Shown here: positions 1 through 10,914 of the stretch, one piece after another
Layout: each line of letters begins with the position of its first letter
Numbering within the stretch: the stretch's first letter is position 1
Source: JAVDCA01 sp963819385
Lineage (GTDB): Bacteria > Pseudomonadota > Alphaproteobacteria > Rhizobiales > Xanthobacteraceae
Reading direction: 5' to 3'
Length of the DNA stretch: 64,000 nucleotides
Assembly (NCBI GenBank): GCA_963819385.1
Contig: CAWFVV010000006.1
Location: 62,001 to 126,000 of the forward strand
Made by a program: the position numbers and the translations under genes
The notes under the pieces: generated by a model
Database searches by the model: none
Told to the model about the DNA's origin: nothing
The model's input: only the letters and a program-made list of their open reading frames with translations

Positions 1-1302
1 AGCCAGGCCGCAACGCGCCCGGTCAGCAGCTCGCGTACGCCCTCGTGCGCGATGCCGTCGATCGCCTCGCCGACGAACGCCTGGATCAGCAGCGCCTCGG
101 CTTCCTTCGCCGGGATGCCGCGCGCCTTGAGATAGAATAGCAGGTTCTCGTCGAGCCGGCCCGACGTTGCGCCATGGCCGCACTGTACGTCATCGGCGAA
201 GATCTCGAGCTCCGGCTTGTTGTCGGACTCGGCCTTGTCGGAGAGCAGCAGGGCCTGGGTCATCATCCTGCCGTCGGTCTTCTGCGCCTGCGGCCGCACC
301 ACGATCTTGCCCTGGAAGACGCCGCGGCTTTCGCCGTCGAGCACCGATTTGAACATCTCACGGCTCTCGCAGCCACGCGCCGCGTGGTCGAGCACGAGCG
401 TCGAGTTCGACGTGCTGGCGGCCGTTGAGCAGGTTCGCGCCCGCGACGCGGATTTTCGCCGCGTCACCGGCACTGCGCAGGAAAAGCTGGTTGCGCGTCA
501 CCGCGCCCCCGGTCGTGAAGGTGAACTCGCGGTAGTCGGCCTTGGCGCCGATCGACGCCAGGACGGTCGAGATGTGCAAGGCGGCCGCGCCCTCGTCGCC
601 GATCTTGATGCGCTCGACCTGCGCGCCATCGCCCACGACGAGCGCCAGCGCGCCGTTGACCTGGTAGTCGAACCCGGCCGGCCCGTCGTACGTCTCGATG
701 AAGGTCACCTGTGCGCCCGCCTCGACGAAAATCAGGCTGCGCGGATACATCGCGGCGGCCGCATCGCCAACGAAGCGATGCGCGATATGGATCGGCTTCG
801 CGATACGTGCGCCCTTCTTGATGTGCACGACGGCGCCGCCGCTCATGAAGGCGGAATTGAGTGCGAGCGCGAGATCGGCCGGCTCGGTGCCGGCCTGGTC
901 CAGCTTGAAGTTCTCATTCGCGGCGAGCCAGGCGAACAGCTCGGTGATCGTCACGTTCGGGTCGGCCGCGCTCACGTCGCTCCAGCCGGGCGCATAGACG
1001 CCATTGATGACCGCGACGTGGTCGGCCTCGATGCCGGGCAGCGCGTCGCCGACTGCCTGCGGCTGCAGCGCATGGGCGGCCGGCGGCGTCGCGAGCGGCT
1101 TTGCATCGCGCATCAGCGCGCGCAAGTCGGTGTATTTCCACTCCTCGACGCGCCGGCTCGGCAGGCCGTTCGTCTCGAAGCGGCGGAACGCGGCCTCGCG
1201 CCGCGCCGCGACCTCGCGGCCGCCAGGCAGGCGCGCTTTCGCGGCGGCGAACTCTTCCACGAGCGCCGTCTCGGCTGCTGTCCTGATCGGAAGGACCGTC
1301 AT
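1..1302 (-). CDS. sufD: SufD, Fe-S cluster assembly scaffold subunit; frameshifted, C-terminal end off window
   Basis: SufD partners SufB and SufC in the SufBCD scaffold that builds Fe-S clusters in the cytoplasm. The start chosen is ATG at 1302 (reads MTVLPIRTAAET), 7 nt after the sufC stop; an upstream in-frame extension overlaps sufC and is not family-like. The N-terminal ~298 residues read cleanly to GANLLNGRQHV; then one surplus base near 405-407 moves the frame. In the other frame the typical SufD C-terminal core continues (DHAARGCESREMFKSVLDGE, a stretch with TDGRMMTQALLLSDKAESD, then CGHGATSGRLDENLLFYL) to the window edge, ending within the usual last residues, so only the final few codons are missing. 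Removing one A from the coding-strand GAAC at the break restores HVDSTLVLDHAAR. The gene is probably intact in the organism. Confidence 0.9.
400..410 (-). other. Frameshift point in sufD (apparent +1 base)
   Basis: The + strand reads gagttcga where gagtcga would keep SufD in frame. The protein is family-like on both sides of this point in different frames, so an inserted base (assembly error or a real mutation) is the simplest explanation. Confidence 0.75.
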
Positions 1303-1309
1303 TTCTGCC

Positions 1310-2059
<750 letters not shown>

Positions 2060-2094
2060 AGCCAAATCGTTCTTTCCCAAAGTGCCGTTCATCC

Positions 2095-2448
2095 TTACAG
2101 ACTGAAATGCGAGATGATCTCGGCGATCAGCTCGCTCTTCCTGGCAGCCTCGTCGCCGCCCTGATGGCGTCCGAGCGACTTGCCGCCCACGTCGATCTCG
2201 CCCTGCTCGCCGACCACGATCGCAAGCCCTTCGGAGAAATGACCTTCCTCAGGTCGCTCCAGCAGCAGCCGCCCGCCGTCGAACGAGCTCGCGATGCCGC
2301 GCTCCTTGAGCTTGCGCGACGGCGCGACATCCGCCTCGTAGAAGCCTTTGAGGAACGCGCAAGCCGCCGCGCGTCGCCGCTGCCGGTCGGCCTCCTCCTC
2401 GGCCCGCCGCGCTTCCAGCACGGCGAGCGCCTTGTCGAGCTCGGACAC
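2095..2448 (-). CDS. Small hypothetical protein between sufB and sufC
   Basis: A 117-residue soluble protein, GTG start at 2448 preceded by GGGGAA, 22 nt after the sufB stop and with its TAA 35 nt before the preferred sufC start, so almost certainly co-transcribed. The N-terminal ~30 residues are highly charged and look helical (LEARRAEEEADRQRRR); there are no membrane segments and no CxxC pair. I do not recognise the family. Position inside the suf operon suggests a link to Fe-S assembly, but that is inference from context only; it is not SufA, SufE, SufU or SufT by sequence. Confidence 0.7.
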   Translation of the reverse strand: MSELDKALAVLEARRAEEEADRQRRRAAACAFLKGFYEADVAPSRKLKERGIASSFDGGRLLLERPEEGHFSEGLAIVVGEQGEIDVGGKSLGRHQGGDEAARKSELIAEIISHFSL

Positions 2449-2470
2449 ACCAGGTTCCCCGCGGCTCCCC

Positions 2471-3950
<1,480 letters not shown>

Positions 3951-4042
3951 TCGTCCCTCCGCTGCGGATTCAAGGTCCGCGGGTTGGATTTAGGCGTATG
4001 GTGTCCGGACTGGTTCCGAAGCTCACCCTCATATGATCGAGT

Positions 4043-5218
4043 TCAGGCCGCAAGGCCCGGTTTCTCCCCACTAGATAAGCGCGAAACCAGTTTACTCCAA
4101 GCGGTAAGAAAGCCGTCGATCTCGGCCGCCGTGGTGCCCCGGCCGAGGCTCACGCGGATCGCGCCGCTCGCAAGGTCCGACGCAACGCCCATGGCCATCA
4201 GGACGTGGGACGCCGCAACCTTGCCGGACGAGCAGGCCGACCCGGACGAGACCGCGATTCCCGCCAGATCGAGGGCGATCAGGACAGTCTCGGCCTTGTG
4301 GCCCGGAACCGCGAACAGGGCGGTGTTGGGCAGCCGATCAGCCTCGGTGCCGAAAATGACGGTTTTGGCGGCGATCGCCCGTAGGCCAGATTCCAGCCGC
4401 TCCCGCAGCGTCCCGACCCGCTCGCCTTCGGCCGTTAACGAGTTGCGCGCTTCCTCGGCGGCCGCGCCGAAGCCGACGATGGCCGCCACGTTCTCGGTCC
4501 CGGCCCGGCTCCCACGCTCCTGGCCGCCGCCCTTGATCAGCGGATCGGCCAGATGGAGGGCCTCGGACGCCTTCACCAGAGCACCCGTGCCCTGTGGCCC
4601 GCCCAGCTTGTGGCCAGAAACCGTCGTAAGATCGGCCCCGAGCGCCTTGATATCGCACGGTATCCGCCCCGCCGTCTGGACTGCATCGATATGCAGCAGA
4701 CCACCCACCGCATGAACGATCGCGGCCGCGGCGGCGACCGGCTGCACCACGCCGGTTTCGTTGTTGGCATGCATGATCGACACGAGCACGTCCGGGCCGC
4801 CAAGTTCCGCCATCCGTCGCTCGAGCGCCGACAAATCAACGACGCCGTCCGGCCGCACGGCAATTTCCTCAACCGCTTCACCGGGAAAGCGCCCGCCGCT
4901 GCGCACTGACGGATGCTCGGTCGCGCTCACCAGAAGCCGCCGCAGCGGCGCCCGATGGCCGGGCCGCTCGATCTGCGGGGTCAGCGCCAGGGCGTTCGCC
5001 TCCGTCCCGCCGGACACGAACACGACATTGCGCGCCTCGGCGCCGACCAGGCCCGCCACCTGCTCGCGCGCGGTCTCGACCAGGTGCCGGGCCGCCCGGC
5101 CCTCGGCATGAACCGAGGACGGATTGCCCAGCCGGTCGAGCGCCGCCAGCATGGCGGCGCGCGCCGACGGGCGCAGCGGCGCCGTCGCGTTCCAGTCGAG
5201 ATAAATCCGTTCCGTCAT
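4043..5218 (-). CDS. Cysteine desulfurase (NifS/IscS-type), first gene of suf operon
   Basis: A PLP enzyme that takes sulfur from L-cysteine for Fe-S assembly. The 391-residue protein has the class V aminotransferase fold signature: IYLDWNATAPL at the N-terminus, GGTEAN for cofactor binding, the lysine in SGHKLGGPQG that forms the PLP aldimine, and the sulfur-accepting cysteine in SSGSACSSG. The SSGSACSSG loop is of the long NifS/IscS type. Start ATG 5218 (MTERIYLDWN) fits the family better than an ATG 21 nt upstream. In rhizobia a comparable gene (often called sufS2) heads the suf operon, which fits its place about 90 nt before sufB and downstream of an ICE-type palindrome. Confidence 0.93.
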   Translation of the reverse strand: MTERIYLDWNATAPLRPSARAAMLAALDRLGNPSSVHAEGRAARHLVETAREQVAGLVGAEARNVVFVSGGTEANALALTPQIERPGHRAPLRRLLVSATEHPSVRSGGRFPGEAVEEIAVRPDGVVDLSALERRMAELGGPDVLVSIMHANNETGVVQPVAAAAAIVHAVGGLLHIDAVQTAGRIPCDIKALGADLTTVSGHKLGGPQGTGALVKASEALHLADPLIKGGGQERGSRAGTENVAAIVGFGAAAEEARNSLTAEGERVGTLRERLESGLRAIAAKTVIFGTEADRLPNTALFAVPGHKAETVLIALDLAGIAVSSGSACSSGKVAASHVLMAMGVASDLASGAIRVSLGRGTTAAEIDGFLTAWSKLVSRLSSGEKPGLAA

Positions 5219-5339
5219 GAGGTTATCGAGGGTCGCCAAACCTTATCATAGTCCTTGCTATTGGCCCCGCCGGTCATGCTAGAAAGCGCCGGCTCGCGCG
5301 CATCGTGATGCGCCGCAGTACCCGGACCCTTCCGAGATA

Positions 5340-5354
5340 TTAGAATAGTTCTAA
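5340..5354. promoter_or_regulatory. ICE-type palindrome, predicted Irr binding site controlling suf
   Basis: The sequence TTAGAA-TAG-TTCTAA is a perfect 15-bp palindrome with a 3-bp centre in an AT-rich patch 122 nt upstream of the desulfurase start. It matches the iron control element (TTAGAA n3 TTCTAA) bound by Irr, the heme-responsive Fur-family regulator of Rhizobiales, for which suf is a known target. It could also serve the divergent hydrolase gene at 5460. Binding is inferred from the motif only. Confidence 0.8.
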
Positions 5355-5459
5355 ATAGTTACGGCGACACGCGCGTCTCGTCAAGCGCGCCGTCGTCGAG
5401 GCTTCGTTACCAGAACTTGGCACCAGAACCAGGCAGCAGCCCTGCGATCGAGGTCCTTA

Positions 5460-6143
5460 ATGCCCGAGGTCATCTTCACCGGATCCGCCGGACGTATCGA
5501 AGGCCGCTTCCACCCGGCCAAGCAGAAGAACGCGCCGATCGCCATCATCCTGCACCCGCACCCGCAGTTCGGCGGCACGATGAATCATCAGATCACATAT
5601 CAGCTGTACTACGCGTTCGCGCATCGCAACTTCGCGGTGCTGCGCTTCAACTTCCGCGGCGTCGGCCGCAGCCAAGGCTCGTTCGATCACGGCACCGGCG
5701 AGTTGTCGGACGCGGCCTCCGCGCTCGACTGGGCGCAGTCGATCAACCCGGAGGCGCGCAGCTGCTGGATCGCCGGCTTCTCGTTCGGCGCCTGGATCGG
5801 CATGCAGCTGCTGATGCGCCGCCCCGAGATCGAGGGCTTCATCTCGATCGCGCCGCCCGCGAACCTCTACGACTTCTCGTTCCTCGCACCCTGCCCGTCC
5901 TCGGGCCTGATCATCCATGGGGACAAGGACGCCGTGGTGCCGCAGAAGGACGTCACGGGCCTGGTCGAGAAGCTCAAGACGCAGAAGGGCATCATTATCG
6001 AGCAGAAGATCGTGCCCGGCGCCAACCACTTCTTCGACGGCAAGCTCGAGCCGTTGATGACGTCGGTCAGCGGCTATCTCGACAGGCGCCTCGCGCCCGG
6101 CGCCGAGACGCGGCCGGAGCCGCGCGGACGGCGCACCGGATAG
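5460..6143 (+). CDS. Alpha/beta hydrolase superfamily protein
   Basis: A 227-residue cytosolic hydrolase of the COG2945-like group. The nucleophile elbow GFSFG places Ser108, HGDKDAVVP gives the acid at about Asp157, and GANHFFDG gives His190; HPHPQFGG forms the oxyanion region. The substrate is unknown (ester or peptide bond). The start is ATG 5460. It is transcribed divergently from the suf operon and followed 53 nt later by an M28 peptidase on the same strand. Confidence 0.85.
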   Translation: MPEVIFTGSAGRIEGRFHPAKQKNAPIAIILHPHPQFGGTMNHQITYQLYYAFAHRNFAVLRFNFRGVGRSQGSFDHGTGELSDAASALDWAQSINPEARSCWIAGFSFGAWIGMQLLMRRPEIEGFISIAPPANLYDFSFLAPCPSSGLIIHGDKDAVVPQKDVTGLVEKLKTQKGIIIEQKIVPGANHFFDGKLEPLMTSVSGYLDRRLAPGAETRPEPRGRRTG

Positions 6144-6196
6144 CGGCGCGGCTTTCCCCCGCGCGCCGGCGCGCCGTCGGACAAGGCGGCCACACG

Positions 6197-7222
6197 ATGG
6201 TGCGGCGGATGTTCCTGTTCCTTGCCGTCCTGATCGCCGCCGTGGCGGTCGTCGCCGGCGGCGCGATCTACTACGTGGCAGGCGTTCCAGGCCGTTCATA
6301 CCGCGGTCCGCTGCCGCCGCCGACCGACGACGAGCGCGCACTCGTGCCGCGGCTCACCGGGCACATCGTGGCGATCGCCAGCCGCGAGCACAACGTCGCG
6401 CACTACGACGCGCTGGAGCAAGCCGCGCGCTATATCGAGAGCACGCTCGAGTCCTACGGCTACGCCGTCAACCGCCAGACCTTCGATGCCGACGACTACG
6501 TGTCGGCCAGCAAAACCGTGCGCAACGTCGAGGTCGTCATCGAGCCGCGCGACCCGTCCCCTTCAACCGAGACGGTGGTGGTCGGCGCGCATTACGACAG
6601 CGCCCCGGGCGCGCCGGGCGCAAACGACAATGGCAGCGGCGCCGCGGCCGTGATCGAGCTCGCGAGGCTGCTCGGCGACATGAAGGGGACGGCGGCGCGC
6701 CGTATCCGCCTCGTGCTTTTCGTCAACGAGGAGCCACCCTATTTCCGCACCGAGGAGATGGGCAGCTGGCAATACGCGAGCGCGTTGGCGCGGCGCAAAG
6801 AGCATGTCGTCGCGATGTATTCGCTCGAAACGATCGGCTACTACTCGGACGAGCCCGGCAGCCAGCGCTACCCATTTCCGTTCAGCCTGATCTTTCCCGA
6901 CCGCGGCGATTTCCTTGCCTTCGTCGGCACGCTCGCGGCGCGGCCGCTGGTGCGTGCTTCGATCGCGTCGTTCCGCTCGCACACTCAATTCCCCACCATC
7001 GGCGGCGTCGCGCCGGCGTCCATCCCGGGTATCGACTGGTCGGATCACTGGGCATTCACCGAACAGGGCTTCCCGGCGATCATGCTCACCGATACGGCCC
7101 CGTTCCGCTATCCGTACTATCACACGGCCCTCGACACGCCCGACAAGGTCGACGTCGAGCGGCTCGCCCGCGTGGTCAAAGGCATTGAGCGTATGGTGCG
7201 TGACGCGACGCGCGGCCCCTAG
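6197..7222 (+). CDS. M28-family zinc peptidase, membrane-anchored
   Basis: A 341-residue peptidase with an N-terminal hydrophobic anchor or signal (residues 5-29, MFLFLAVLIAAVAVVAGG) placing the catalytic domain outside the cytoplasm. M28 zinc ligands are visible: His122 and Asp124 in GAHYDS, Asp144 in GANDNGSG, the Glu pair 178-179 in FVNEE, Glu211 in YSLETIGYY and His309 in YYHTALDTPDK. The natural substrate is probably peptides with free N-termini, but this is inferred. ATG 6197 follows AAGGCGG; the neighbouring hydrolase gene lies 53 nt upstream, so a two-gene operon is likely. Confidence 0.9.
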   Translation: MVRRMFLFLAVLIAAVAVVAGGAIYYVAGVPGRSYRGPLPPPTDDERALVPRLTGHIVAIASREHNVAHYDALEQAARYIESTLESYGYAVNRQTFDADDYVSASKTVRNVEVVIEPRDPSPSTETVVVGAHYDSAPGAPGANDNGSGAAAVIELARLLGDMKGTAARRIRLVLFVNEEPPYFRTEEMGSWQYASALARRKEHVVAMYSLETIGYYSDEPGSQRYPFPFSLIFPDRGDFLAFVGTLAARPLVRASIASFRSHTQFPTIGGVAPASIPGIDWSDHWAFTEQGFPAIMLTDTAPFRYPYYHTALDTPDKVDVERLARVVKGIERMVRDATRGP

Positions 7223-7451
7223 CACGTGCGATGCTACCGTATGCCGGGAGAGTCCCGAATTCCCGTCGCACATCACGCGACAGAAGCGGCGATCGAAGCA
7301 GAATTCGTGTGGCGGCAGTTAACGCGACCGCACTGACGATTGCGAAGAACAAAGGCCCGGCCACCATCAAAACGGATAGCGCCGCAGCCTGCGGGCTACG
7401 GCGCTCGCTTCCGTGTTGCATAGCCGCCAGACGGCCATGAAAAGGAAGTTC

Positions 7452-7480
7452 GCAGCCCGGCTTCACTCGAACCGGGCTGC
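7452..7480 (-). terminator. Candidate terminator hairpin after the DUF4189 gene
   Basis: A perfect 9-bp stem (GCAGCCCGG / CCGGGCTGC) with an 11-nt loop lies 26 nt past the stop of the gene at 7507. On the minus strand a short pyrimidine/T stretch (CTTCCTTTT) follows a few bases later. It is a plausible but not ideal intrinsic terminator. The rest of 7223-7506 shows no supportable gene. Confidence 0.5.
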
Positions 7481-7506
7481 GCTCCCTTACGGCTCCGAAT
7501 GCCAGT

Positions 7507-7896
7507 CTAGCGCGACGTGCAGGCCCAGACGCGCAGTGTGCAGTTCCGTGCAACCTTTTGGCACTCCATCATCGCTTCGCCGACAGCTGTGTTCTTGTTG
7601 CGCGATGTGCCCCACCCGTGACCTCCGGGACCGGAGGCGTAGGCGCCGCAAGTGTTCCTGAACGTCAAAACGTGGGTGCACCTGTTATTGCATTTCGCGA
7701 GCGCCATCTGCTTGGCGGTCGACTCGTCATTGAAGTTGGCCTCCCAGGCCCAAGCATCATTGGGTCCATAAGCCACTCCGCCCCAGCAGTCGCCGACCGT
7801 GCATCTGGCCATCGCCGGCGAGCTCATGGCCGCCAGACCGGCGATCAGCGTGAGCCCAAAAAGTGCCCCTATCCGCGTCAGGGATATCCTCGTCAT
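7507..7896 (-). CDS. DUF4189-type small secreted protein
   Basis: A 129-residue exported protein. ATG 7896 is preceded by a strong GAGGAGG ribosome site; upstream in-frame ATGs lack one. A signal peptide runs to about residue 30 and ends in a likely AMA cleavage site. The mature part is short, cysteine-rich and glycine-rich (CTVGDCWGG, NNRCTHVLTFRNTCGAYA, MECQKVARNCTLRVWAC), the layout of DUF4189 proteins, in which paired cysteines and a repeating A-C pattern suggest a disulfide-bonded fold. The function of the family is unknown. It stands alone, convergent with the M28 gene. Confidence 0.8.
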   Translation of the reverse strand: MTRISLTRIGALFGLTLIAGLAAMSSPAMARCTVGDCWGGVAYGPNDAWAWEANFNDESTAKQMALAKCNNRCTHVLTFRNTCGAYASGPGGHGWGTSRNKNTAVGEAMMECQKVARNCTLRVWACTSR

Positions 7897-8059
7897 CCAC
7901 TCCTCCTCGTTTGTCCCCCCGGTAACGATCGGAGTTCCCGGTTCCATGAGATTGGAACTTCTGATGGGCGGGGTCAATGCGACGTAACTATTCCTCGCAT
8001 TGCTACCCGCGACCCCTGACTATCTTTCGTGCGATCGCGACGCTGCTCATCTGCTGACG

Positions 8060-8098
8060 AAAAACGCCGAGCAGAACGGCGGCCCGTTCCGCTCGGCG
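8060..8098 (-). terminator. Intrinsic terminator of the aldehyde dehydrogenase gene
   Basis: A 15-bp inverted repeat with a single mismatch (CGCCGAGC.GAACGG on each arm, 8065-8079 and 8084-8098) with a 4-nt loop, followed on the minus strand by TTTTT. It lies 40 nt past the stop codon at 8139. This is a textbook Rho-independent terminator. Confidence 0.88.
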
Positions 8099-8138
8099 CG
8101 ATTGCACGCAGGCTCCGCCGAGCGGCGCCCGCGTCACC

Positions 8139-9572
8139 TCACACGTTCATCTGCGTGACGAACTTGGTCACCAGATACGCATCGAGCGCGTCGGCGCCGC
8201 CTTCGGTGCCGTAGCCTGAATCCTTCACGCCGCCGAACGGCACCTCGGGAAGCGCGAGGCCATGGTGGTTGATCGAGATCATGCCGGTCTCGATCGATGA
8301 GCCGAGCGAGGCTGCGGTCTTTTCCGAGCGCGTATACGCGTAGGCCGCGAGCCCGTAGGGCAGCCGGTTCGCCTCGGTGACAACCTCGTCGAACGTGTCG
8401 AAGGCGCTGATCACTGCGACCGGCCCGAACGGCTCCTCGTTCATGATGCGCGCCTCGCGCGGCACGCTGGTGAGCACGGTCGGCTCGTAGAAATAGCCCT
8501 TGTTGCCGATGCGCCGGCCGCCGGTCTCGACCTTGGCGCCCTTGGCGACGGCGTCGCCCACGAACGCTTCGATCGCGTCGAGCCGCCGCGAATGGGCGAG
8601 CGGCCCCATGCGGGTCTTGTCGTCGAGCCCGTCGCCGACCTTGATCGCTTGCGCCGCAGTGACGAACTTGCCGACGAACTCGTCGTAGACGGGCTTCTGG
8701 ATCAGGAAACGGGTCGGCGCGACGCAAACCTGGCCGGCGTTGCGGAACTTGTTGGCGGCGAGGATTTTGGTCGCCGCATCGACGTCCGCGTCGGCGAACA
8801 CGATCGCGGGCGCGTGGCCGCCGAGTTCCATGGTGACGCGCTTCATGTGCTGGCCTGCCAGCATCGCGAGATGCTTGCCGACCGCGGTCGAGCCCGTGAA
8901 CGAGATCTTGCGGACGATCGGATGCGGGATCAGGTACGACGAGATGTCGCCCGGCACGCCGAACACGAGGTTGATCGCGCCGGCCGGCACGCCCGCCTTG
9001 GCATAGGCATCGATCAGCCCGGCGCAGGCGGCCGGCGTCTCCTCCGGCCCCTTGATGATGATCGAGCAGCCGGCCGCGAGCGCCATCGAGCATTTGCGCA
9101 CCGCCTGGTTGATCGGGAAATTCCACGGCGTGAAGGCCGCGACCACCCCCACGGGCTCCTTGATCTCGAGCTGGTAGATGCCGTCGGCGCGCGCCGGAAT
9201 GGTGCGGCCGTAGGCGCGGCGCGCTTCTTCGGCGAACCAGTCGATCACGTCGGCGCCCGCGAGCGTCTCGCCCTTCGCCTCGACCAGCGGCTTGCCCTGC
9301 TCCATCGTCATCTTGGTGGCGATCTCGTTCGCGTTGGCGCGCAGGATCTCGGCCGCCTTGCGCATCACCTTGTAGCGGTCGTACGCCGACACCTTGCGCC
9401 AGGCCGCAAAACCCTTCTGCGCGGCCGCGAGCGCGAGATCGAGATCGGCCTTCTCGGCGTGCGCGACGTTGCCGATCGCTTCGCCGGTCGCCGGGTTGAC
9501 CACCGTGAGCATCTTGCCGCTCACAGCCGGCCGCCAAGTGCCATCGATGAAGAGCTGAACGTCGGAATACAT
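8139..9572 (-). CDS. NAD(P)-dependent aldehyde dehydrogenase (succinate-semialdehyde dehydrogenase-like)
   Basis: A 477-residue member of the ALDH superfamily, closest in style to the GabD/lactaldehyde group. The cofactor-region motif TPWNFPINQ, the FTGSTAVGK loop, the general base Glu in VTMELGGHAPAIVF and the catalytic Cys in RNAGQVCVAPTRF are all present, with the C-terminal PFGGVKDSGYG. The substrate cannot be fixed from sequence; semialdehydes are likeliest. ATG 9572 follows AAGGAGA and gives a normal length; longer in-frame extensions lack this site. It is monocistronic by appearance, with a strong terminator downstream. Confidence 0.9.
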   Translation of the reverse strand: MYSDVQLFIDGTWRPAVSGKMLTVVNPATGEAIGNVAHAEKADLDLALAAAQKGFAAWRKVSAYDRYKVMRKAAEILRANANEIATKMTMEQGKPLVEAKGETLAGADVIDWFAEEARRAYGRTIPARADGIYQLEIKEPVGVVAAFTPWNFPINQAVRKCSMALAAGCSIIIKGPEETPAACAGLIDAYAKAGVPAGAINLVFGVPGDISSYLIPHPIVRKISFTGSTAVGKHLAMLAGQHMKRVTMELGGHAPAIVFADADVDAATKILAANKFRNAGQVCVAPTRFLIQKPVYDEFVGKFVTAAQAIKVGDGLDDKTRMGPLAHSRRLDAIEAFVGDAVAKGAKVETGGRRIGNKGYFYEPTVLTSVPREARIMNEEPFGPVAVISAFDTFDEVVTEANRLPYGLAAYAYTRSEKTAASLGSSIETGMISINHHGLALPEVPFGGVKDSGYGTEGGADALDAYLVTKFVTQMNV

Positions 9573-9681
9573 GGGCGTCTCCTTCGCGAAGGCCGGCTCG
9601 CGCCATCGGCTGCGTGATCGTTTCCGGCCGGGCCGTATTGTTTTATCGGCGCGCGGCCGTATTGGAAAGCAGGGGGCGGGA

Positions 9682-10788
9682 TCAATCCGGCGGCGCAATG
9701 ACGCCACCCACCAGTGGCGCTGGCGCACCCGTGGTGGTGGGAAACGTGATGGGCAGCCCCTTGAGCCGGCGCACCGCGAGATACGCGAAGGCCTGCGCTT
9801 CGAGCGCATCGGCCGACCAGCCGATCGAATCCGCGGTCTTCACGGTCGCGGGCGCGAGCCAGCGCTCGAGCATCACGAAGACGGTGCGGTTGCGCGCGCC
9901 GCCCCCGGCCACGATCCAGCTCTTCGGTGGGCGCGGCAGGTGCGGGACCACGCGCGCGACCGCCCGCGCGGTCAGCGCCGCAAGCGTTGCAGCGCCGTCC
10001 GCGACGGAGAAGTCCGGCAGGCCGAGCGCCGCGAACGCAAAGGCATTGCGGTCGAGCGATTTCGGCGGCGGCAGATCGAAGAACGGATCGGCGAGCACGC
10101 GCGTCACGAACGCCTCGTCGACCTTGCCGCGCGCCGCCATCTTGCCGGCGTCGTCGAATGCCTCGCCGGTACGCGCGCGCATGAAATCGTCGATCAAGGC
10201 GTTGCCGGGTCCGGTATCGCAGGCGATCGGATCATCGTGATCGTCGATGAACGTGACGTTGGCGACGCCGCCGATGTTGAGCACCGCGATCGGCTTCTCA
10301 CTCGCGAGCGTCTCGGCGAGCGCGCGGTGGTAGACGGGCACGAGCGGCGCCCCCTGCCCGCCCGCCGCGACATCAGCGGCGCGGAAATCATGCACCACCG
10401 GCCGGCCGAGCCGCGCCGCCAGGGCGTGGCCATCACCGATCTGCACCGTCAACCGGTCGCCAGGCCGGTGGAGCACGGTCTGGCCGTGGAACCCGACCAC
10501 ATCGATCCGATCAGCCGCCATTGCGGTCTTCGCCAGGAATTCCTCGACCGCCTCGCCATGCGCGCGCGTCACCATTTCCTCGGCCTGTGCCAGGATGCCG
10601 GGGCGCGCCGTGCGGTCCGTCAAGGTCCGGGCCTCAGTGAGCGCCTGATGCAGCAGCGCCCGCTCGTCATCCCGATAGGGCCGGCAGAAGGCCGGGCCGA
10701 AGCCCGCGATGGCGTCGCCATCGCTCTCGATCAGCGCCACATCAACGCCATCGAGCGACGTGCCGCTCATGAGACCGATCGCCCTCAT
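9682..10788 (-). CDS. anmK: Anhydro-N-acetylmuramic acid kinase
   Basis: AnmK phosphorylates and hydrolyses 1,6-anhydro-MurNAc to MurNAc-6-phosphate in cell-wall recycling. The 368-residue protein opens with the family hallmark IGLMSGTSLDGVD, followed by VGFHGQTVLHRP, the ASKHA phosphate motif NIGGVANVTF, and CDTGPGNALIDDF; the C-terminal adenosine loop VAGGGARN is present. The start at ATG 10788 (MRAIGLMSG) is fixed by the motif beginning at residue 9. It is divergent from tyrS, a common arrangement in alphaproteobacteria. Confidence 0.95.
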   Translation of the reverse strand: MRAIGLMSGTSLDGVDVALIESDGDAIAGFGPAFCRPYRDDERALLHQALTEARTLTDRTARPGILAQAEEMVTRAHGEAVEEFLAKTAMAADRIDVVGFHGQTVLHRPGDRLTVQIGDGHALAARLGRPVVHDFRAADVAAGGQGAPLVPVYHRALAETLASEKPIAVLNIGGVANVTFIDDHDDPIACDTGPGNALIDDFMRARTGEAFDDAGKMAARGKVDEAFVTRVLADPFFDLPPPKSLDRNAFAFAALGLPDFSVADGAATLAALTARAVARVVPHLPRPPKSWIVAGGGARNRTVFVMLERWLAPATVKTADSIGWSADALEAQAFAYLAVRRLKGLPITFPTTTGAPAPLVGGVIAPPD

Positions 10789-10861
10789 GCGTACCCTCCC
10801 CTCGCCGCGGTTTGGCATCCCTCATCGGACCTGTTACACCACCGCAGCCATCTCGAACACT

Positions 10862-10890
10862 GTCATGGCCGGGACGAGCCCGTCATGACG
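10862..10890. repeat. Short copy of the ATGGCCGGGAC..AGCCCG palindromic repeat
   Basis: ATGGCCGGGACGAGCCCG followed by TCATGAC in the anmK-tyrS intergenic region is nearly identical to part of the larger element at 61919-62036 (ATGGCCGGGACAAGCCCG). This marks a dispersed intergenic repeat family. Confidence 0.6.
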
Positions 10891-10914
10891 CCACGGCCTC
10901 ACCATTCGCCAGCC

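Noticed and set aside
9571..10914. N-terminal extension of tyrS back to 9571
   Set aside because: It overlaps anmK on the other strand and is not TyrRS-like; the conserved protein starts at 10915.
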